A stretch of DNA of 64,000 nt from SG8-30 sp963715485 (GTDB taxonomy: Bacteria > Pseudomonadota > Gammaproteobacteria > Steroidobacterales > Steroidobacteraceae): contig OY970244.1 in NCBI GenBank assembly GCA_963715485.1, forward strand, positions 1,488,001 to 1,552,000, written 5' to 3'. Positions 35,903 to 46,017 of the stretch are shown piece after piece (the stretch's first letter is position 1; each line of letters begins with the position of its first letter). Both the position numbers and the translations under genes were made by a program. The notes below the pieces were generated by a model. The model did not search any database, was not told the DNA's origin, and saw only the letters and a list, made by a program, of their open reading frames with translations.

Positions 35903-36130
35903 GACACTCCAGGGAGCCCCAGGAGGGGCGGTCGGCGGGCCGCAGGGGGGGGAGGATACGCAGGGTCGTAAACGGCCGGCAAGAGGGGTGATACGGCGTG
36001 GCGGCGGGGCAGGGCGGCCGGCGCGCGGGCTGCTGGGTGACCGGCGGCGCAGCACTCCGCACCGCGAGTGTGAGAGAATGGCGATCGAAAACTCGAGGGA
36101 ACGGCGTAATAGTCGTTCAGAATCAATAAC
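35903..36130. promoter_or_regulatory. Divergent control region of the polyamine catabolic genes
   Basis: This 228-bp gap separates the leftward PuuA-like/puuB pair from the rightward puuD set and must hold both promoters. It is G-rich on the left half, with a run of seven G near 35946, and AT-richer close to puuD (CGTAATAGTCG and GAATCAATAAC). I see no confident -35/-10 pair, sigma-54 site or strong palindrome. Confidence 0.4.
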
Positions 36131-36883
36131 ATGCGCTCGCGCAAGCCCGTCATCGCGATCCCGGCGGATCGCCGCCTGCTCGGTCCTCACTGGTTCCACT
36201 GTGTTGGCGAGAAGTACATTGCCGCAATCGCGGAAGGGTCCGGCGCAGTTCCGGTGCTGATTCCGGCCCTCGGCGAGCAGCATCTCGAGGACTGGCTCGA
36301 CGATTTCGACGGGATCATGTTTACGGGCAGCGCATCGAATGTCGAACCGCACCGCTACCAGGGTCCGCCCAGCGACCCGGGGACCTGGCATGACCCGGAG
36401 CGGGACGCGACGACGCTGCCGATGATTCCGGCCGCAATCGCTGCCGGCCTGCCGGTGTTGGGCATTTGCCGTGGCTTCCAGGAAATGAACGTCGCCTTTG
36501 GCGGCACGCTCTGGCAGAAACTGCAGGAAGTTCCTGGCTACCTCGATCACCGCGAGGACAAGGACGATCCGCTGGACGTGCAATACGGTCCGGCACACGA
36601 GGTGGAGCTGGTCGACGGCGGGCAGCTGCGCCGGCTGGGTGGCGTCGAACGTATTACCGTGAACTCGCTGCACTCACAGGGGGTTCAGCGTCTGGGCGCC
36701 GGTCTCGCCGTGGAGGCCCTGTCGCCGGATGGCGTCGTCGAGGGATTCGCGGTCGAGGGCGCGCCAACTTTTGCGGTGGCGGTGCAGTGGCACCCGGAAT
36801 GGAAGGCAATGGAGAATTCTTTTTCCCGCGCGTTGTTCGCAGCCTTTGGTGAGGCTGCCCGGGCGCGTGCGACGAGGCGATGA
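36131..36883 (+). CDS. puuD: Gamma-glutamyl-GABA hydrolase (PuuD-like class I glutamine amidotransferase)
   Basis: The 250-residue peptidase C26 protein has the nucleophile Cys113 in PVLGICRGFQEMNVAFGG, the oxyanion segment GIMFTGSASNVEPHRY, and the His-Glu pair in VAVQWHPEWKAM. It hydrolyses gamma-glutamyl-GABA to glutamate and GABA, the last step of the Puu pathway. The following ligase gene begins 3 bp after its stop. No strong ribosome site precedes ATG 36131. Confidence 0.9.
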   Translation: MRSRKPVIAIPADRRLLGPHWFHCVGEKYIAAIAEGSGAVPVLIPALGEQHLEDWLDDFDGIMFTGSASNVEPHRYQGPPSDPGTWHDPERDATTLPMIPAAIAAGLPVLGICRGFQEMNVAFGGTLWQKLQEVPGYLDHREDKDDPLDVQYGPAHEVELVDGGQLRRLGGVERITVNSLHSQGVQRLGAGLAVEALSPDGVVEGFAVEGAPTFAVAVQWHPEWKAMENSFSRALFAAFGEAARARATRR

Positions 36884-36886
36884 AAA

Positions 36887-38227
36887 ATGGAATTGAGCAC
36901 GATTCAGCAGTTTCTACGAGATCACGCGATCTCCGAGGTCGAGGCGATCATCCCCGACATGGCCGGTGTGGCCCGCGGCAAGATCATGCCCGCGGAAAAG
37001 TACGCCGAGGACGAGGGCATGCGACTGCCGGAAGGCATCTTCCTGCAGACCGTCACCGGCGAGTGGCCGAGCGACGACAGCGTCATCAACCCCTCGGAGA
37101 TCGACATCGACCTGGTCGGTGATCCCAGCACCATTCGCGTGGTGCCCTGGGCGGCGGAGCCGACTGCACTGGTTATCCACGACTGCTTCTACGACGACGG
37201 GCGGGTGGTGCCCATGTCGCCGCGCTACCTGCTCAGGCGGGTGCTCGAGCTCTATGCGGGGCGCGGCTGGCGCCCCGTGGTAGCGCCTGAGCTGGAGTTC
37301 TTCCTGGTCGATCCGAATATCGACTCGGACTATCCGCTCAAGCCACCGGTAGGTCGCTCAGGCCGTCCCGAGACCGGTCGGCAGTCCTACAGCATCGCGG
37401 CTGTGAACGAGTTCGACCCGTTGTTCGATGACATTTACGCCTTCTGCGAGGCGCAGAACATCGATATCGACACGCTGATCCACGAGGACGGCGCGGCGCA
37501 AATGGAAATCAACCTGATCCATGGCGACCCTCTTGAGCTTGCGGACCAGGCCTTCCTGTTCAAGCGCACTGCCCGTGAGGCCGCGCTGCGCCACAAGATG
37601 TACGCGACCTTCATGGCCAAGCCGATGGCGGACCAGCCCGGCAGCGCCATGCACATCCACCAGAGCGTCGTAGACATCAAGACCGGGCAGAACGTCTTCA
37701 GTACCGATGAAGACGGCCCTTCATCCCTGTTCTTCGCTCATATCGCCGGTCTGCAGAAGTACCTGCCGGCCGCCATGTCGCTGTTTGCCCCCAACGTCAA
37801 CAGCTACAGGCGGATCACCCGTTACAACATGGCGCCGATCAACGTGCAGTGGGGGTACGACAACCGCACGGCCGGCCTGCGTGTTCCGACCTCGTCGCCC
37901 GACAATCGTCGGGTCGAGAACCGTCTCGGAGGCGCCGATGCCAATCCCTACCTTGCCATCGCCGCCTCGCTCGCCTGCGGCTACCTTGGCATGATCGAGA
38001 ACCTGAAGCCGAGCGACCCGATCGCCGGCTCGGCCTACGAGCTGCCCTTCGCCCTGCCCATGACACTGGCGGACAGCCTGCGCATGCTGAATGGCAGCAA
38101 GCCGCTGCTCGAGGTGTTCGGCGATCGTTTCATCGCCGCCTACTCGGCGGTCAAGGAAAGCGAGTATGAGACCTTCCTGCGGGTCATCAGCTCCTGGGAG
38201 CGCGAGCACCTGCTGCTGAACGTCTGA
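36887..38227 (+). CDS. puuA: Glutamine synthetase family ligase (PuuA/SpuI-like), copy 2
   Basis: The 446-residue ligase shows VVAPELEFFLVDPNIDSDYP, INTLIH-like metal-site wording (EDGAAQMEINLIHGDPLELA), GSAMHIHQSVVDIKTGQN, FAPNVNSYRRITRYNMAP, VENRLGGADANPYLAIAASL. EINLIHGDPL, the YPLKPPVGRSGR insertion and the adjoining puuD and spuC genes point to gamma-glutamylputrescine synthetase. GAGGCGATGAAAA before ATG 36887 is a usable ribosome site. It differs clearly from copy 1, which is leftward and coupled to puuB. Confidence 0.9.
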   Translation: MELSTIQQFLRDHAISEVEAIIPDMAGVARGKIMPAEKYAEDEGMRLPEGIFLQTVTGEWPSDDSVINPSEIDIDLVGDPSTIRVVPWAAEPTALVIHDCFYDDGRVVPMSPRYLLRRVLELYAGRGWRPVVAPELEFFLVDPNIDSDYPLKPPVGRSGRPETGRQSYSIAAVNEFDPLFDDIYAFCEAQNIDIDTLIHEDGAAQMEINLIHGDPLELADQAFLFKRTAREAALRHKMYATFMAKPMADQPGSAMHIHQSVVDIKTGQNVFSTDEDGPSSLFFAHIAGLQKYLPAAMSLFAPNVNSYRRITRYNMAPINVQWGYDNRTAGLRVPTSSPDNRRVENRLGGADANPYLAIAASLACGYLGMIENLKPSDPIAGSAYELPFALPMTLADSLRMLNGSKPLLEVFGDRFIAAYSAVKESEYETFLRVISSWEREHLLLNV

Positions 38228-38264
38228 CTGGGGCCGCACAGGCAATTCGTGGATGGATTGAATC

Positions 38265-39656
38265 ATGAAAGCCGAACCGCTGATCGCAGAGCGTGCAACC
38301 GGTGAGTGGCAGGACCTGGATGCCCGCCACTACCTGCATCCTTTTACCGACTTCAAGTCGCTGGCGGAGGAGGGCACGCGGGTCATCACCCGCGCCGAGG
38401 GCGTGTACCTTTACGATACCGACGGCAACAAGATCCTCGACGGGATGGCCGGGCTGTGGTGCGTGAACGTCGGCTACGGTCGCAAGGAACTGGCCGACGC
38501 CGCGTTCCGGCAAATGCAGGAACTGCCGTACTACAACAGTTTCTTCAAGAGCGCGCACCCGCCGGCGATCGAGCTGGCGCGCCGGCTCGCCGGGCTGACC
38601 CCGCCGCAGTTCAATCACGTGTTCTTCTCCGGCTCGGGCTCGGAAGCCAACGACACCATCGTGCGCATGAGCCGGCGTTACTGGGACGTACGTGGCGAAG
38701 GCGAACGCAAGGTGATCATTGCACGGCACAACGCCTATCACGGCAGCACCGTGGCCGGCGCCAGCCTCGGCGGCATGGCGGCAATGCATGGCCAGGGCGG
38801 CCTGCCGATCCCGGACATCGTTCACATCGAGCAGCCCTACTGGTTCGAGAACGGGATTGACCTGTCGCCGGAGGAGTACGGCCTCAAGGCCGCGCGGCGG
38901 CTGGCGGAGAAGATCGAGGAGATCGGCCCGCAGCGGATTGCTGCGTTCATCGCTGAGCCGATTCAGGGGGCCGGCGGCGTGATCATTCCGCCGGACACCT
39001 ACTGGCCCGAGATCCAGCGTATCTGCCGCCACTACGGGATCCTGCTCATCGCCGACGAGGTCGTCTGCGGCTTCGGTCGCACCGGCCGCTGGTTCGGCTG
39101 CGAGCATTTCGGCTTCGAGCCGGACTTCATGACCCTGGCGAAGGCGATCACCTCGGGCTACCAGCCGCTCGGCGCGGTCATGGTCGCCGACCGGGTCGCG
39201 GAGGTGCTCATCGAACAGGGGGGCGAGTTCCACCACGGCTACACCTATTCCGGGCATCCGGTGGCCTGCGCAGTGGCACTGGCCAACCTGCGAATCCTGG
39301 AGGACGAGGGCCTGGTCGATCGCGTCCGCAAGGAAATCGGCCCCTACATGCAGAAGCGCTGGGCCGGGCTGGCCGACCATCCGCTGGTCGGGGAGGCCCG
39401 CGGCGTAGGCCTGATCGGGGCGCTGGAGCTGGTGGCGCACAAGCCATCGCGGACTTTCTTCAGGGACCGCGGGCGGGCCGGCACGATCTGCCGGGACCAC
39501 TGCTTCTCCAACGGCCTGGTGATGCGCGCGGTACGTGACACCATGATCATCTCTCCGCCGCTGGTGATCAGCCGCGAGCAGGTGGACGAACTGGTTGAAA
39601 AGGCCTGGAAGTGCCTCGACCTGACGGCTCGCGACCTGGGCGCCGCAGGGGCTTGA
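38265..39656 (+). CDS. spuC: Putrescine-pyruvate aminotransferase (SpuC-like, class III)
   Basis: The 463-residue PLP enzyme has WQDLDARHYLHPFTDFKSLA at the start, GLWCVNVGYGRKELADAAF, FFSGSGSEANDTIVRMSRRY, LLIADEVVCGFGRTGRWFG and the Schiff-base Lys in TLAKAITSGYQPLGAVMVAD. The HYLHPFTDFKSLAEEG opening and the locus strongly resemble Pseudomonas SpuC, which converts putrescine to 4-aminobutanal with pyruvate. This gives a second, non-glutamylated route beside Puu. It follows the ligase by 37 bp and precedes the uptake genes. Confidence 0.9.
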   Translation: MKAEPLIAERATGEWQDLDARHYLHPFTDFKSLAEEGTRVITRAEGVYLYDTDGNKILDGMAGLWCVNVGYGRKELADAAFRQMQELPYYNSFFKSAHPPAIELARRLAGLTPPQFNHVFFSGSGSEANDTIVRMSRRYWDVRGEGERKVIIARHNAYHGSTVAGASLGGMAAMHGQGGLPIPDIVHIEQPYWFENGIDLSPEEYGLKAARRLAEKIEEIGPQRIAAFIAEPIQGAGGVIIPPDTYWPEIQRICRHYGILLIADEVVCGFGRTGRWFGCEHFGFEPDFMTLAKAITSGYQPLGAVMVADRVAEVLIEQGGEFHHGYTYSGHPVACAVALANLRILEDEGLVDRVRKEIGPYMQKRWAGLADHPLVGEARGVGLIGALELVAHKPSRTFFRDRGRAGTICRDHCFSNGLVMRAVRDTMIISPPLVISREQVDELVEKAWKCLDLTARDLGAAGA

Positions 39657-39742
39657 ATGGGCCTTTTCGGTGCGGTCTGCCGGGGGGGGCTGACCCGTAA
39701 CCGTGCGCGGGCAGCAGAGGGACCCGAAAGGGCGTTTGCGGG

Positions 39743-39751
39743 TGTTATAGT
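39743..39751 (+). promoter_or_regulatory. Candidate extended -10 promoter for potF
   Basis: TGTTATAGT fits an extended -10 (TGn-TATAGT). No good -35 is visible at 17 bases, as is common for extended -10 promoters. The predicted start near 39758 would place the first leader hairpin at the very 5' end of the mRNA. Confidence 0.35.
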
Positions 39752-39758
39752 GGCTTTT

Positions 39759-39829
39759 CGACGGCGGCCCTGGATCTGCTCCGGCCGCGGGCCGTCGGTA
39801 ATGATCATAAGGGATGCCGGGTAACCGGC
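39759..39829 (+). promoter_or_regulatory. Structured potF leader with two hairpins
   Basis: CGACGGC at 39759-39765 pairs with GCCGTCG at 39791-39797, with further internal GGCC pairing. A second small hairpin GCCGG-GTAA-CCGGC at 39816-39829 has a GNRA-type tetraloop and ends 3 bases before the GGAGG ribosome site (39833-39837) of potF. The first could protect the mRNA end; the second is placed to influence translation. Function is inferred from position only. Confidence 0.45.
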
Positions 39830-39842
39830 CGTGGAGGAAACG

Positions 39843-40976
39843 ATGCGGAATATCTACAAGTCCGGCCTGCTGGTCGCGGCGCTTGCAGTTGCCGTCGCGG
39901 GCTGTGGCAAGAAAGAAGAGGGCGAGAAGGCCGCCGGACCGCCGGCGCCCGAGGAGAAAATCCTCAACGTCTACAACTGGTCTGATTACATCGCCGAAGA
40001 CACGATCGCCAACTTCGAGCAACAGACCGGCATCAAGGTCAACTACGACGTGTTCGACTCGAACGAGGTACTGGAGACCAAGCTGCTGGCCGGCAAGACC
40101 GGTTATGACGTGGTGGTGCCGTCGGCCTCGTTCCTGGAGCGGCAGATCAAGGCGGGCGTGTTCATGGCGCTGGACCAGGCCAAGCTGCCCAACCTGGTCA
40201 ACATGGATCCCGAGATCATGCAGCGCGTGGCGCTCCATGACCCGGGCAACGAGCATTCGGTGCCTTACCTGTGGGGCACCACCGGCATCGGTTACAACCC
40301 GGAAAAGGTCATGGCCGCGCTCGGTACCGACACCATAGACAGCTGGTCCACGATCTTCGACCCGGCGAACGCCGCCAAGTTGAAGGATTGCGGCATCGTG
40401 ATGCTGGACGCGCCGACGGAAGTGTTCGATTCCGCGCTGATATATCTCGGCAAGGACCCGAACAGCGAGAGCGAGGAAGACCTCAAGGCGGCCTCGGACC
40501 TGATCATGAAGATCCGTCCCTACGTGCGCTACTTCCACTCGTCGCAGTACATCAACGACCTGGCGAACGGTGAGATCTGCGTGGCGCTGGGCTGGAGCGG
40601 CGACATCCTGCAGGCGCAGGCGCGCGGGGCAGAGGCGGAGAAGCCGGTCAACGTTGCCTATGCCATCCCGAAGGAAGGCGCGATCATCTGGTTCGACATG
40701 CTGGCCATCCCGGCCGACGCGCCGCACCCGGACAATGCGCACCAGTTCGTCAACTACATCATGGAGCCGGCGGTCATCGCGGGCATCAGCGACTACGTCG
40801 CCTATGCCAACGGCAACGCGGCGTCATTCGAGATGATCGACGAGGCGGTGCGGACCGATCCTTCCGTCTACCCGACACCCGAGGTAAAGTCGAAGCTCTA
40901 CCCCTCGCTCGCGGAGTCGCAGGAGTACAGCAGACTGTCCAATCGGGCCTGGACCACCGTCCGAACCGGGCAATAA
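39843..40976 (+). CDS. potF: Polyamine ABC transporter substrate-binding lipoprotein
   Basis: The 377-residue protein has a lipoprotein signal (LLVAALAVAVAGC, lipobox VAGC with Cys21), then NVYNWSDYIAEDTIANFEQQ, the standard opening of PotD/PotF/SpuD binding proteins. Ligand-site wording includes SDYI, DVVVPSASFLERQ, PYLWGTTGIGYN and LGWSGDILQAQ. It captures putrescine or spermidine in the periplasm. ATG 39843 is preceded by GGAGGAAAC; an upstream in-frame GTG (39831) would include the ribosome site and is rejected. A hairpin separates it from potG. Confidence 0.93.
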   Translation: MRNIYKSGLLVAALAVAVAGCGKKEEGEKAAGPPAPEEKILNVYNWSDYIAEDTIANFEQQTGIKVNYDVFDSNEVLETKLLAGKTGYDVVVPSASFLERQIKAGVFMALDQAKLPNLVNMDPEIMQRVALHDPGNEHSVPYLWGTTGIGYNPEKVMAALGTDTIDSWSTIFDPANAAKLKDCGIVMLDAPTEVFDSALIYLGKDPNSESEEDLKAASDLIMKIRPYVRYFHSSQYINDLANGEICVALGWSGDILQAQARGAEAEKPVNVAYAIPKEGAIIWFDMLAIPADAPHPDNAHQFVNYIMEPAVIAGISDYVAYANGNAASFEMIDEAVRTDPSVYPTPEVKSKLYPSLAESQEYSRLSNRAWTTVRTGQ

Positions 40977-40993
40977 AAGCAACTGGACAAACG

Positions 40994-41023
40994 GGCCCCG
41001 GATGGCGATAAGCTTCCGGGGCC
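40994..41023 (+). promoter_or_regulatory. Intercistronic hairpin between potF and potG
   Basis: GGCCCCGGA at 40994-41002 is perfectly complementary to TCCGGGGCC at 41015-41023 with a 12-base loop and only TTGTTG downstream. Such stems after a binding-protein gene commonly protect the upstream mRNA and attenuate the downstream transporter genes, giving excess binding protein. It could also be a weak terminator. Confidence 0.65.
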
Positions 41024-41044
41024 TTGTTGCGTAAGGGCCAAGCC

Positions 41045-42192
<1,148 letters not shown>

Positions 42193-42196
<4 letters not shown>

Positions 42197-43194
42197 ACGC
42201 CGGGCCCGCCCGGCTGCGCCGCGAGCCGCCGATGTTGCTGGCGGAACTGATGGCCTGGATCCGTGCCTTCGGCCCCTACCGTTGGGCGAGCCATCGGTTG
42301 TTGAACTGGGGTATCACCGGTCGTACGGCCGTGATCGGGCTACCCTACCTCTGGCTGATCCTGTTCTTCCTGATTCCCTTCATCATCGTGCTCAAGATCT
42401 CGGTATCCGACATTCGTCTCGGCATGCCGCCATACGAGCCGATGGTGCATTGGATCGAGCACCAGGTCGTGGCGCTGCAGATCAACTTCGGCAACTACGC
42501 CTTCCTGTTCGAGGACGCGCTCTATCGCAACGCCTATATGAACTCGATCCTCGTGGCAGCGGGGTCCACCATGCTGTGCCTGCTGGTCGGCTATCCAATG
42601 GCCTACGGCATTGCGCGTACCAGCCCATCCTGGCGGAACCTGCTGCTGATGATGGTGATGCTGCCGTTCTGGACCTCGTTCCTGCTGCGGGTTTACGCCT
42701 GGATTGGCATCCTCAAGAACAACGGGCTGATCAACAATGTGTTGATGGCGATGGGAGTCATCGACGAGCCCATCGTCATGCTGCAGACCGACTTCGCCGT
42801 CTACGTGGGCATCGTCTATTCATACCTGCCGTTCATGGTGCTGCCGCTCTACGCCACCCTCGAGAAGATGGACCTGACGCTGCTGGAAGCGGCTGCAGAC
42901 CTCGGCTGCCACCCGACCAAGGCCTTCATGACCATCACGCTGCCGCTGTCGGTACCGGGCATCGTCGCCGGCAGCATGCTGGTGTTCATCCCGGCGGTAG
43001 GCGAGTTCGTCATCCCGGCGCTGCTCGGCGGACCGGATTCACTGATGATCGGTCGCGTCCTGTGGGAGGAGTTCTTCCACAATCGTGACTGGCCGGTTGC
43101 CAGCGCAGTGGCGATCGCCATGCTGATCCTGCTCGTCGGGCCAATCATGATCCTGCAGTACAATCAGGGCCGGCAGGCGGGGGCGCACCGATGA
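42193..43194 (+). CDS. potH: Polyamine ABC transporter permease (PotH)
   Basis: The 333-residue permease has six or so transmembrane helices starting AVIGLPYLWLILFFLIPFII and the EAA loop EAAADLGCHPTKAFMTITLP. The GTG start overlaps the potG stop by 4 bp and the stop overlaps the potI ATG by 4 bp, so stoichiometric synthesis is likely. The unusual 45-residue N-terminal cytoplasmic extension is typical of PotH. Confidence 0.93.
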
Positions 43195-44033
43195 TCGGGC
43201 GGCGCTCCTTCCTGGTGACGACGATGATGGCCTTCGGCTTCGCATTCCTGTACATCCCGATCCTGTCGATGATGGTGTTCTCGTTCAACGAGTCCCGGCT
43301 CGTGACGGTCTGGGCCGGCTTCTCGACCAAGTGGTACGTCGAGCTCATACAAAACGACCAGATCATCAACGCCGCCAAGCTGTCGCTCAAGATCGCCGCC
43401 ATCAATGCGACCGGCGCCGTAATACTCGGCACGCTGGCAGGCCTGGCGCTGACCCGCTTCCGTCGCTTCAAGGGCCGCACCCTGATGACCGGCATGACCA
43501 CGGCGCCGCTGGTCATGCCAGAGGTCATCACCGGGCTGTCGTTGCTGATGCTGTTCGTGGCCATGGAGCAGATCTTCGGCTGGCCGGCGGGCCGCGGCGT
43601 CACGACTATCACGATCGCGCACATGACCTTCTCCATGGCCTATGTGACCGTGGTCATCCAGTCGCGCTTGTCGACGCTCGACGAGTCGCTCGAGGAAGCG
43701 GCGCTCGACCTGGGAGCAAGGCCGGCCAAGGTGTTCTTCCTGATTACCCTGCCGATCATCTTCCCGGCGATCCTTGCCGGCTGGCTGCTGGCCTTCACGC
43801 TGTCCTGGGACGACCTGGTGATCACCAGCTTCGTGTCGGGCCCGGGTTCGAGCACGCTGCCACTGGTCATCTTCTCGAAGGTGCGCCTCGGAGTCAGCCC
43901 CGACATCAACGCGCTGGCCACCATCATGGTTTCGCTGGTGGCGGTCGGCATAGTCACGGCCGGCTTCTACATGCAGCGGCAGGAGAAGCGGCGCGAACGC
44001 GACATCCAGGCGGCGCTGGCAATCAACCAGTGA
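43191..44033 (+). CDS. potI: Polyamine ABC transporter permease (PotI)
   Basis: The 280-residue permease begins with a membrane helix (FLVTTMMAFGFAFLYIPIL) and carries NESRLVTVWAGFSTKWYVEL plus the EAA loop EEAALDLGARPAKVFFLITL. This matches PotI, the second permease subunit. ATG 43191 overlaps potH. The last helix is followed by a charged tail (RQEKRRERDIQAALAINQ). The glucokinase-like gene follows after 7 bp. Confidence 0.93.
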   Translation: MIGRRSFLVTTMMAFGFAFLYIPILSMMVFSFNESRLVTVWAGFSTKWYVELIQNDQIINAAKLSLKIAAINATGAVILGTLAGLALTRFRRFKGRTLMTGMTTAPLVMPEVITGLSLLMLFVAMEQIFGWPAGRGVTTITIAHMTFSMAYVTVVIQSRLSTLDESLEEAALDLGARPAKVFFLITLPIIFPAILAGWLLAFTLSWDDLVITSFVSGPGSSTLPLVIFSKVRLGVSPDINALATIMVSLVAVGIVTAGFYMQRQEKRRERDIQAALAINQ

Positions 44034-44040
44034 GGCAGGA

Positions 44041-44778
44041 ATGAGACTGCTTGGCATCGACACGGGCGGGTCGAGCCTCAAGGCTGCGCCGGTCGAGGTC
44101 ACGACTGGTGTACTGGCGTCCGATGTCGTCAGCTTTCCGACGCCGTCGCCCGCCACACCAGCGGCCATTGCTGCCGTGGTCAAGCGGATCGCCGCGTCGT
44201 TTCCCGATGTAGGCGGGCCGGTGGGATTCGCCTTTCCGAGCGTGGTCAGGGCGGGCGTCGCCTGCACCGCCGCCAATGTCGACCAGGGCTGGATCGGCAC
44301 CGACGGGGCGCGGCTGGTGCGCGAAGCGACGGGTCGGCCGGCTGCGTTCCTCAACGACGCCGATGCCGCCGGCCTCGCGGAAGTGAGGGTCGGCGCGGGC
44401 CGTGGGCAGGGCGGCACCGTCATCATGCTTACCTTCGGCACCGGCATCGGCAGCGCCATCTTTCACGACGGTCATCCGATGCCCAACACCGAATTTGGGC
44501 ACATGGAGATCCGCGGCATGGAGGCCGAGCACCGCGCCTCGGCACGCGTGCGTACTGCGGAGGGTCTCGGCTGGCAGGAGTGGGCGCAGCGGGTCAACGA
44601 GGTGCTCGCGTGCATGCATGCGCTGTTCTGGCCGGACCTGTTCATCCTGGGCGGTGGGGTCGTCGAGAACTGGGCGTCGTTCGGACCATTGCTGGAGTCG
44701 CCCACGCGGGTTGTACCGGCCGAGCTTGGCAATACCGCTGGCATTGTCGGCGCAGCGCTGGCCGCCAGCGAACTCTAG
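44041..44778 (+). CDS. ppgK: ROK-family polyphosphate glucokinase-like protein
   Basis: The 245-residue ROK protein has the phosphate loop LLGIDTGGSSLKAAPVE, FLNDADAAGLAEV with the catalytic Asp, TFGTGIGSAIFHDG, and the glucose-binding PNTEFGHMEIRG. The short length, absence of the ROK zinc CxCGxxGC motif and the TFGTGIGSA/PNTEFGHMEI wording match polyphosphate/ATP glucokinases. It would phosphorylate glucose with polyphosphate or ATP. It sits 7 bp after potI, an unexpected partner for a polyamine operon. Its TAG stop lies in a CTAG at the edge of a palindromic repeat. Confidence 0.82.
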   Translation: MRLLGIDTGGSSLKAAPVEVTTGVLASDVVSFPTPSPATPAAIAAVVKRIAASFPDVGGPVGFAFPSVVRAGVACTAANVDQGWIGTDGARLVREATGRPAAFLNDADAAGLAEVRVGAGRGQGGTVIMLTFGTGIGSAIFHDGHPMPNTEFGHMEIRGMEAEHRASARVRTAEGLGWQEWAQRVNEVLACMHALFWPDLFILGGGVVENWASFGPLLESPTRVVPAELGNTAGIVGAALAASEL

Positions 44779-44838
44779 AAGAAAATGGGGACAGTCCCTT
44801 TTTCCGCGACGCCAAAAAGGGGACTGTCCCCTTTTTTC
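44775..44838. repeat. CTAG-capped palindromic repeat, inverted pair
   Basis: GGGGACAGTCCC (about 44787-44798) and GGGGACTGTCCCC (44819-44831), each flanked by A- and T-runs, face one another across CCGCGACGCC and are nearly reverse complements, so they could fold into one long hairpin or two small ones. The left copy begins with CTAG containing the ppgK stop. The terminal T-run suggests it also terminates transcription. Confidence 0.85.
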
Positions 44839-44871
44839 GACCGCTGGTAACTATCGACGCAGATCTGAACC

Positions 44872-46017
44872 ATGCAATTTCGGCCCAAACTTCCCAGTGT
44901 TGGTACCACCATCTTTACGGTGATTTCGCGCCTGGCGGCGGAGAAAGGCGCGGTTAACCTGGGGCAGGGGTTCCCGGACTTCGAGCCGCCGGATGAGTTG
45001 CTCGATCGCGTGGCTCATCATCTGCGCGCGCGGCACAACCAGTACGCGCCAATGGCCGGCGTGCCGGCGCTGCTCGAGCAGATTGCGCTCAAGATCAATC
45101 GTCTGCAGGGGGTCCAGGTCGACCCGCAGGCGGAGATCACAGTCAGTGCCGGTGGCACCGAGGCGATCTTCTGCGCCATCCAGGCGGTCGTGCACCCGGG
45201 CGACGAGGTGATCCTGCTCGATCCATGCTTCGACTGCTATGCACCGACCGTGGAGCTCGCGGGTGGAACTGTCGTTCGAGTGCCGCTCGCATTGCCTGAC
45301 TTCCGGATCGACTTCGAGCGGCTCGGTGCGGCGCTGTCGCCGCGCACCCGGTTGGTCGTGATCAACACTCCTCACAATCCAAGCGGCGCACTGACTGAAG
45401 CGGACGACTGGGCACGGATTGCATCGTTGCTGCAGGGAACCGACACGCTCGTCCTGTCCGACGAGGTCTATGAGCATCTGGTGTTCGACGGCCGGTCGCA
45501 CGTTTCCGCATTGTCCAACGAGTCTCTGCGCTCGCGCGCCTTCGTGGTGTTTTCGTTTGGCAAGGTGTTCAATGCCACCGGATGGAAGATCGGGTATTGC
45601 GTGGCGCCGCCCGAGCTGACCGCTGCGCTGCGCAAGGTCCATCAATTCGTGACCTTCTCCGTCTCGACGCCGGTCCAGCACGGACTGGCCGACTATCTTG
45701 AATCCAGTCCCGGGTTCTTCGATTTCCTGTCCGACTTCTACCAGGCCCGCCGCGACAAGTTCATCCGGCTGCTGGCGGGATCACGCTTCACGCTGACGCC
45801 GTCGCACGGAACCTACTTTCAACTGGTCGACTACTCGGCAGTCTCGCAGGCGAGCGACATCGAATTCTGTCGCCAGCTGGTCGATCACCATGGTGTGGCG
45901 GCCATTCCCGTCTCGCATTTCTGCGAGACGCCGCCCGACTGCCGCCTGCTGCGTTTCTGTTTCGCCAAGTCAGACGCAACCCTCGAGACCGCTGCCGAAC
46001 GCCTCCGCGCCGTCTAG
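44872..46017 (+). CDS. PLP-dependent aminotransferase, YbdL (methionine aminotransferase) type
   Basis: The 381-residue class I/II aminotransferase opens PSVGTTIFTVISRLAAEKGA, continues VNLGQGFPDFEPPDELLD, and has ITVSAGGTEAIFCAIQAVVH, VINTPHNPSGALTEADDW, LSDEVYEHLVFDG and the PLP lysine in VFSFGKVFNATGWKIGY. This wording is close to E. coli YbdL and kynurenine aminotransferase relatives that prefer methionine, with phenylalanine and others as alternatives. It is flanked by palindromic repeats on both sides and its TAG stop is within CTAG of the second one. Confidence 0.88.
   Translation: MQFRPKLPSVGTTIFTVISRLAAEKGAVNLGQGFPDFEPPDELLDRVAHHLRARHNQYAPMAGVPALLEQIALKINRLQGVQVDPQAEITVSAGGTEAIFCAIQAVVHPGDEVILLDPCFDCYAPTVELAGGTVVRVPLALPDFRIDFERLGAALSPRTRLVVINTPHNPSGALTEADDWARIASLLQGTDTLVLSDEVYEHLVFDGRSHVSALSNESLRSRAFVVFSFGKVFNATGWKIGYCVAPPELTAALRKVHQFVTFSVSTPVQHGLADYLESSPGFFDFLSDFYQARRDKFIRLLAGSRFTLTPSHGTYFQLVDYSAVSQASDIEFCRQLVDHHGVAAIPVSHFCETPPDCRLLRFCFAKSDATLETAAERLRAV

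Noticed and set aside
39680..39690. Run of eight G before potF as a slippage switch
   Set aside because: It lies outside coding sequence and upstream of the likely promoter; no evidence of regulatory spacing.
38187..40742. Very long minus-strand open frame (851 codons)
   Set aside because: It is antisense to spuC and potF, both with complete catalytic or lipobox motifs. No family features in the shadow.
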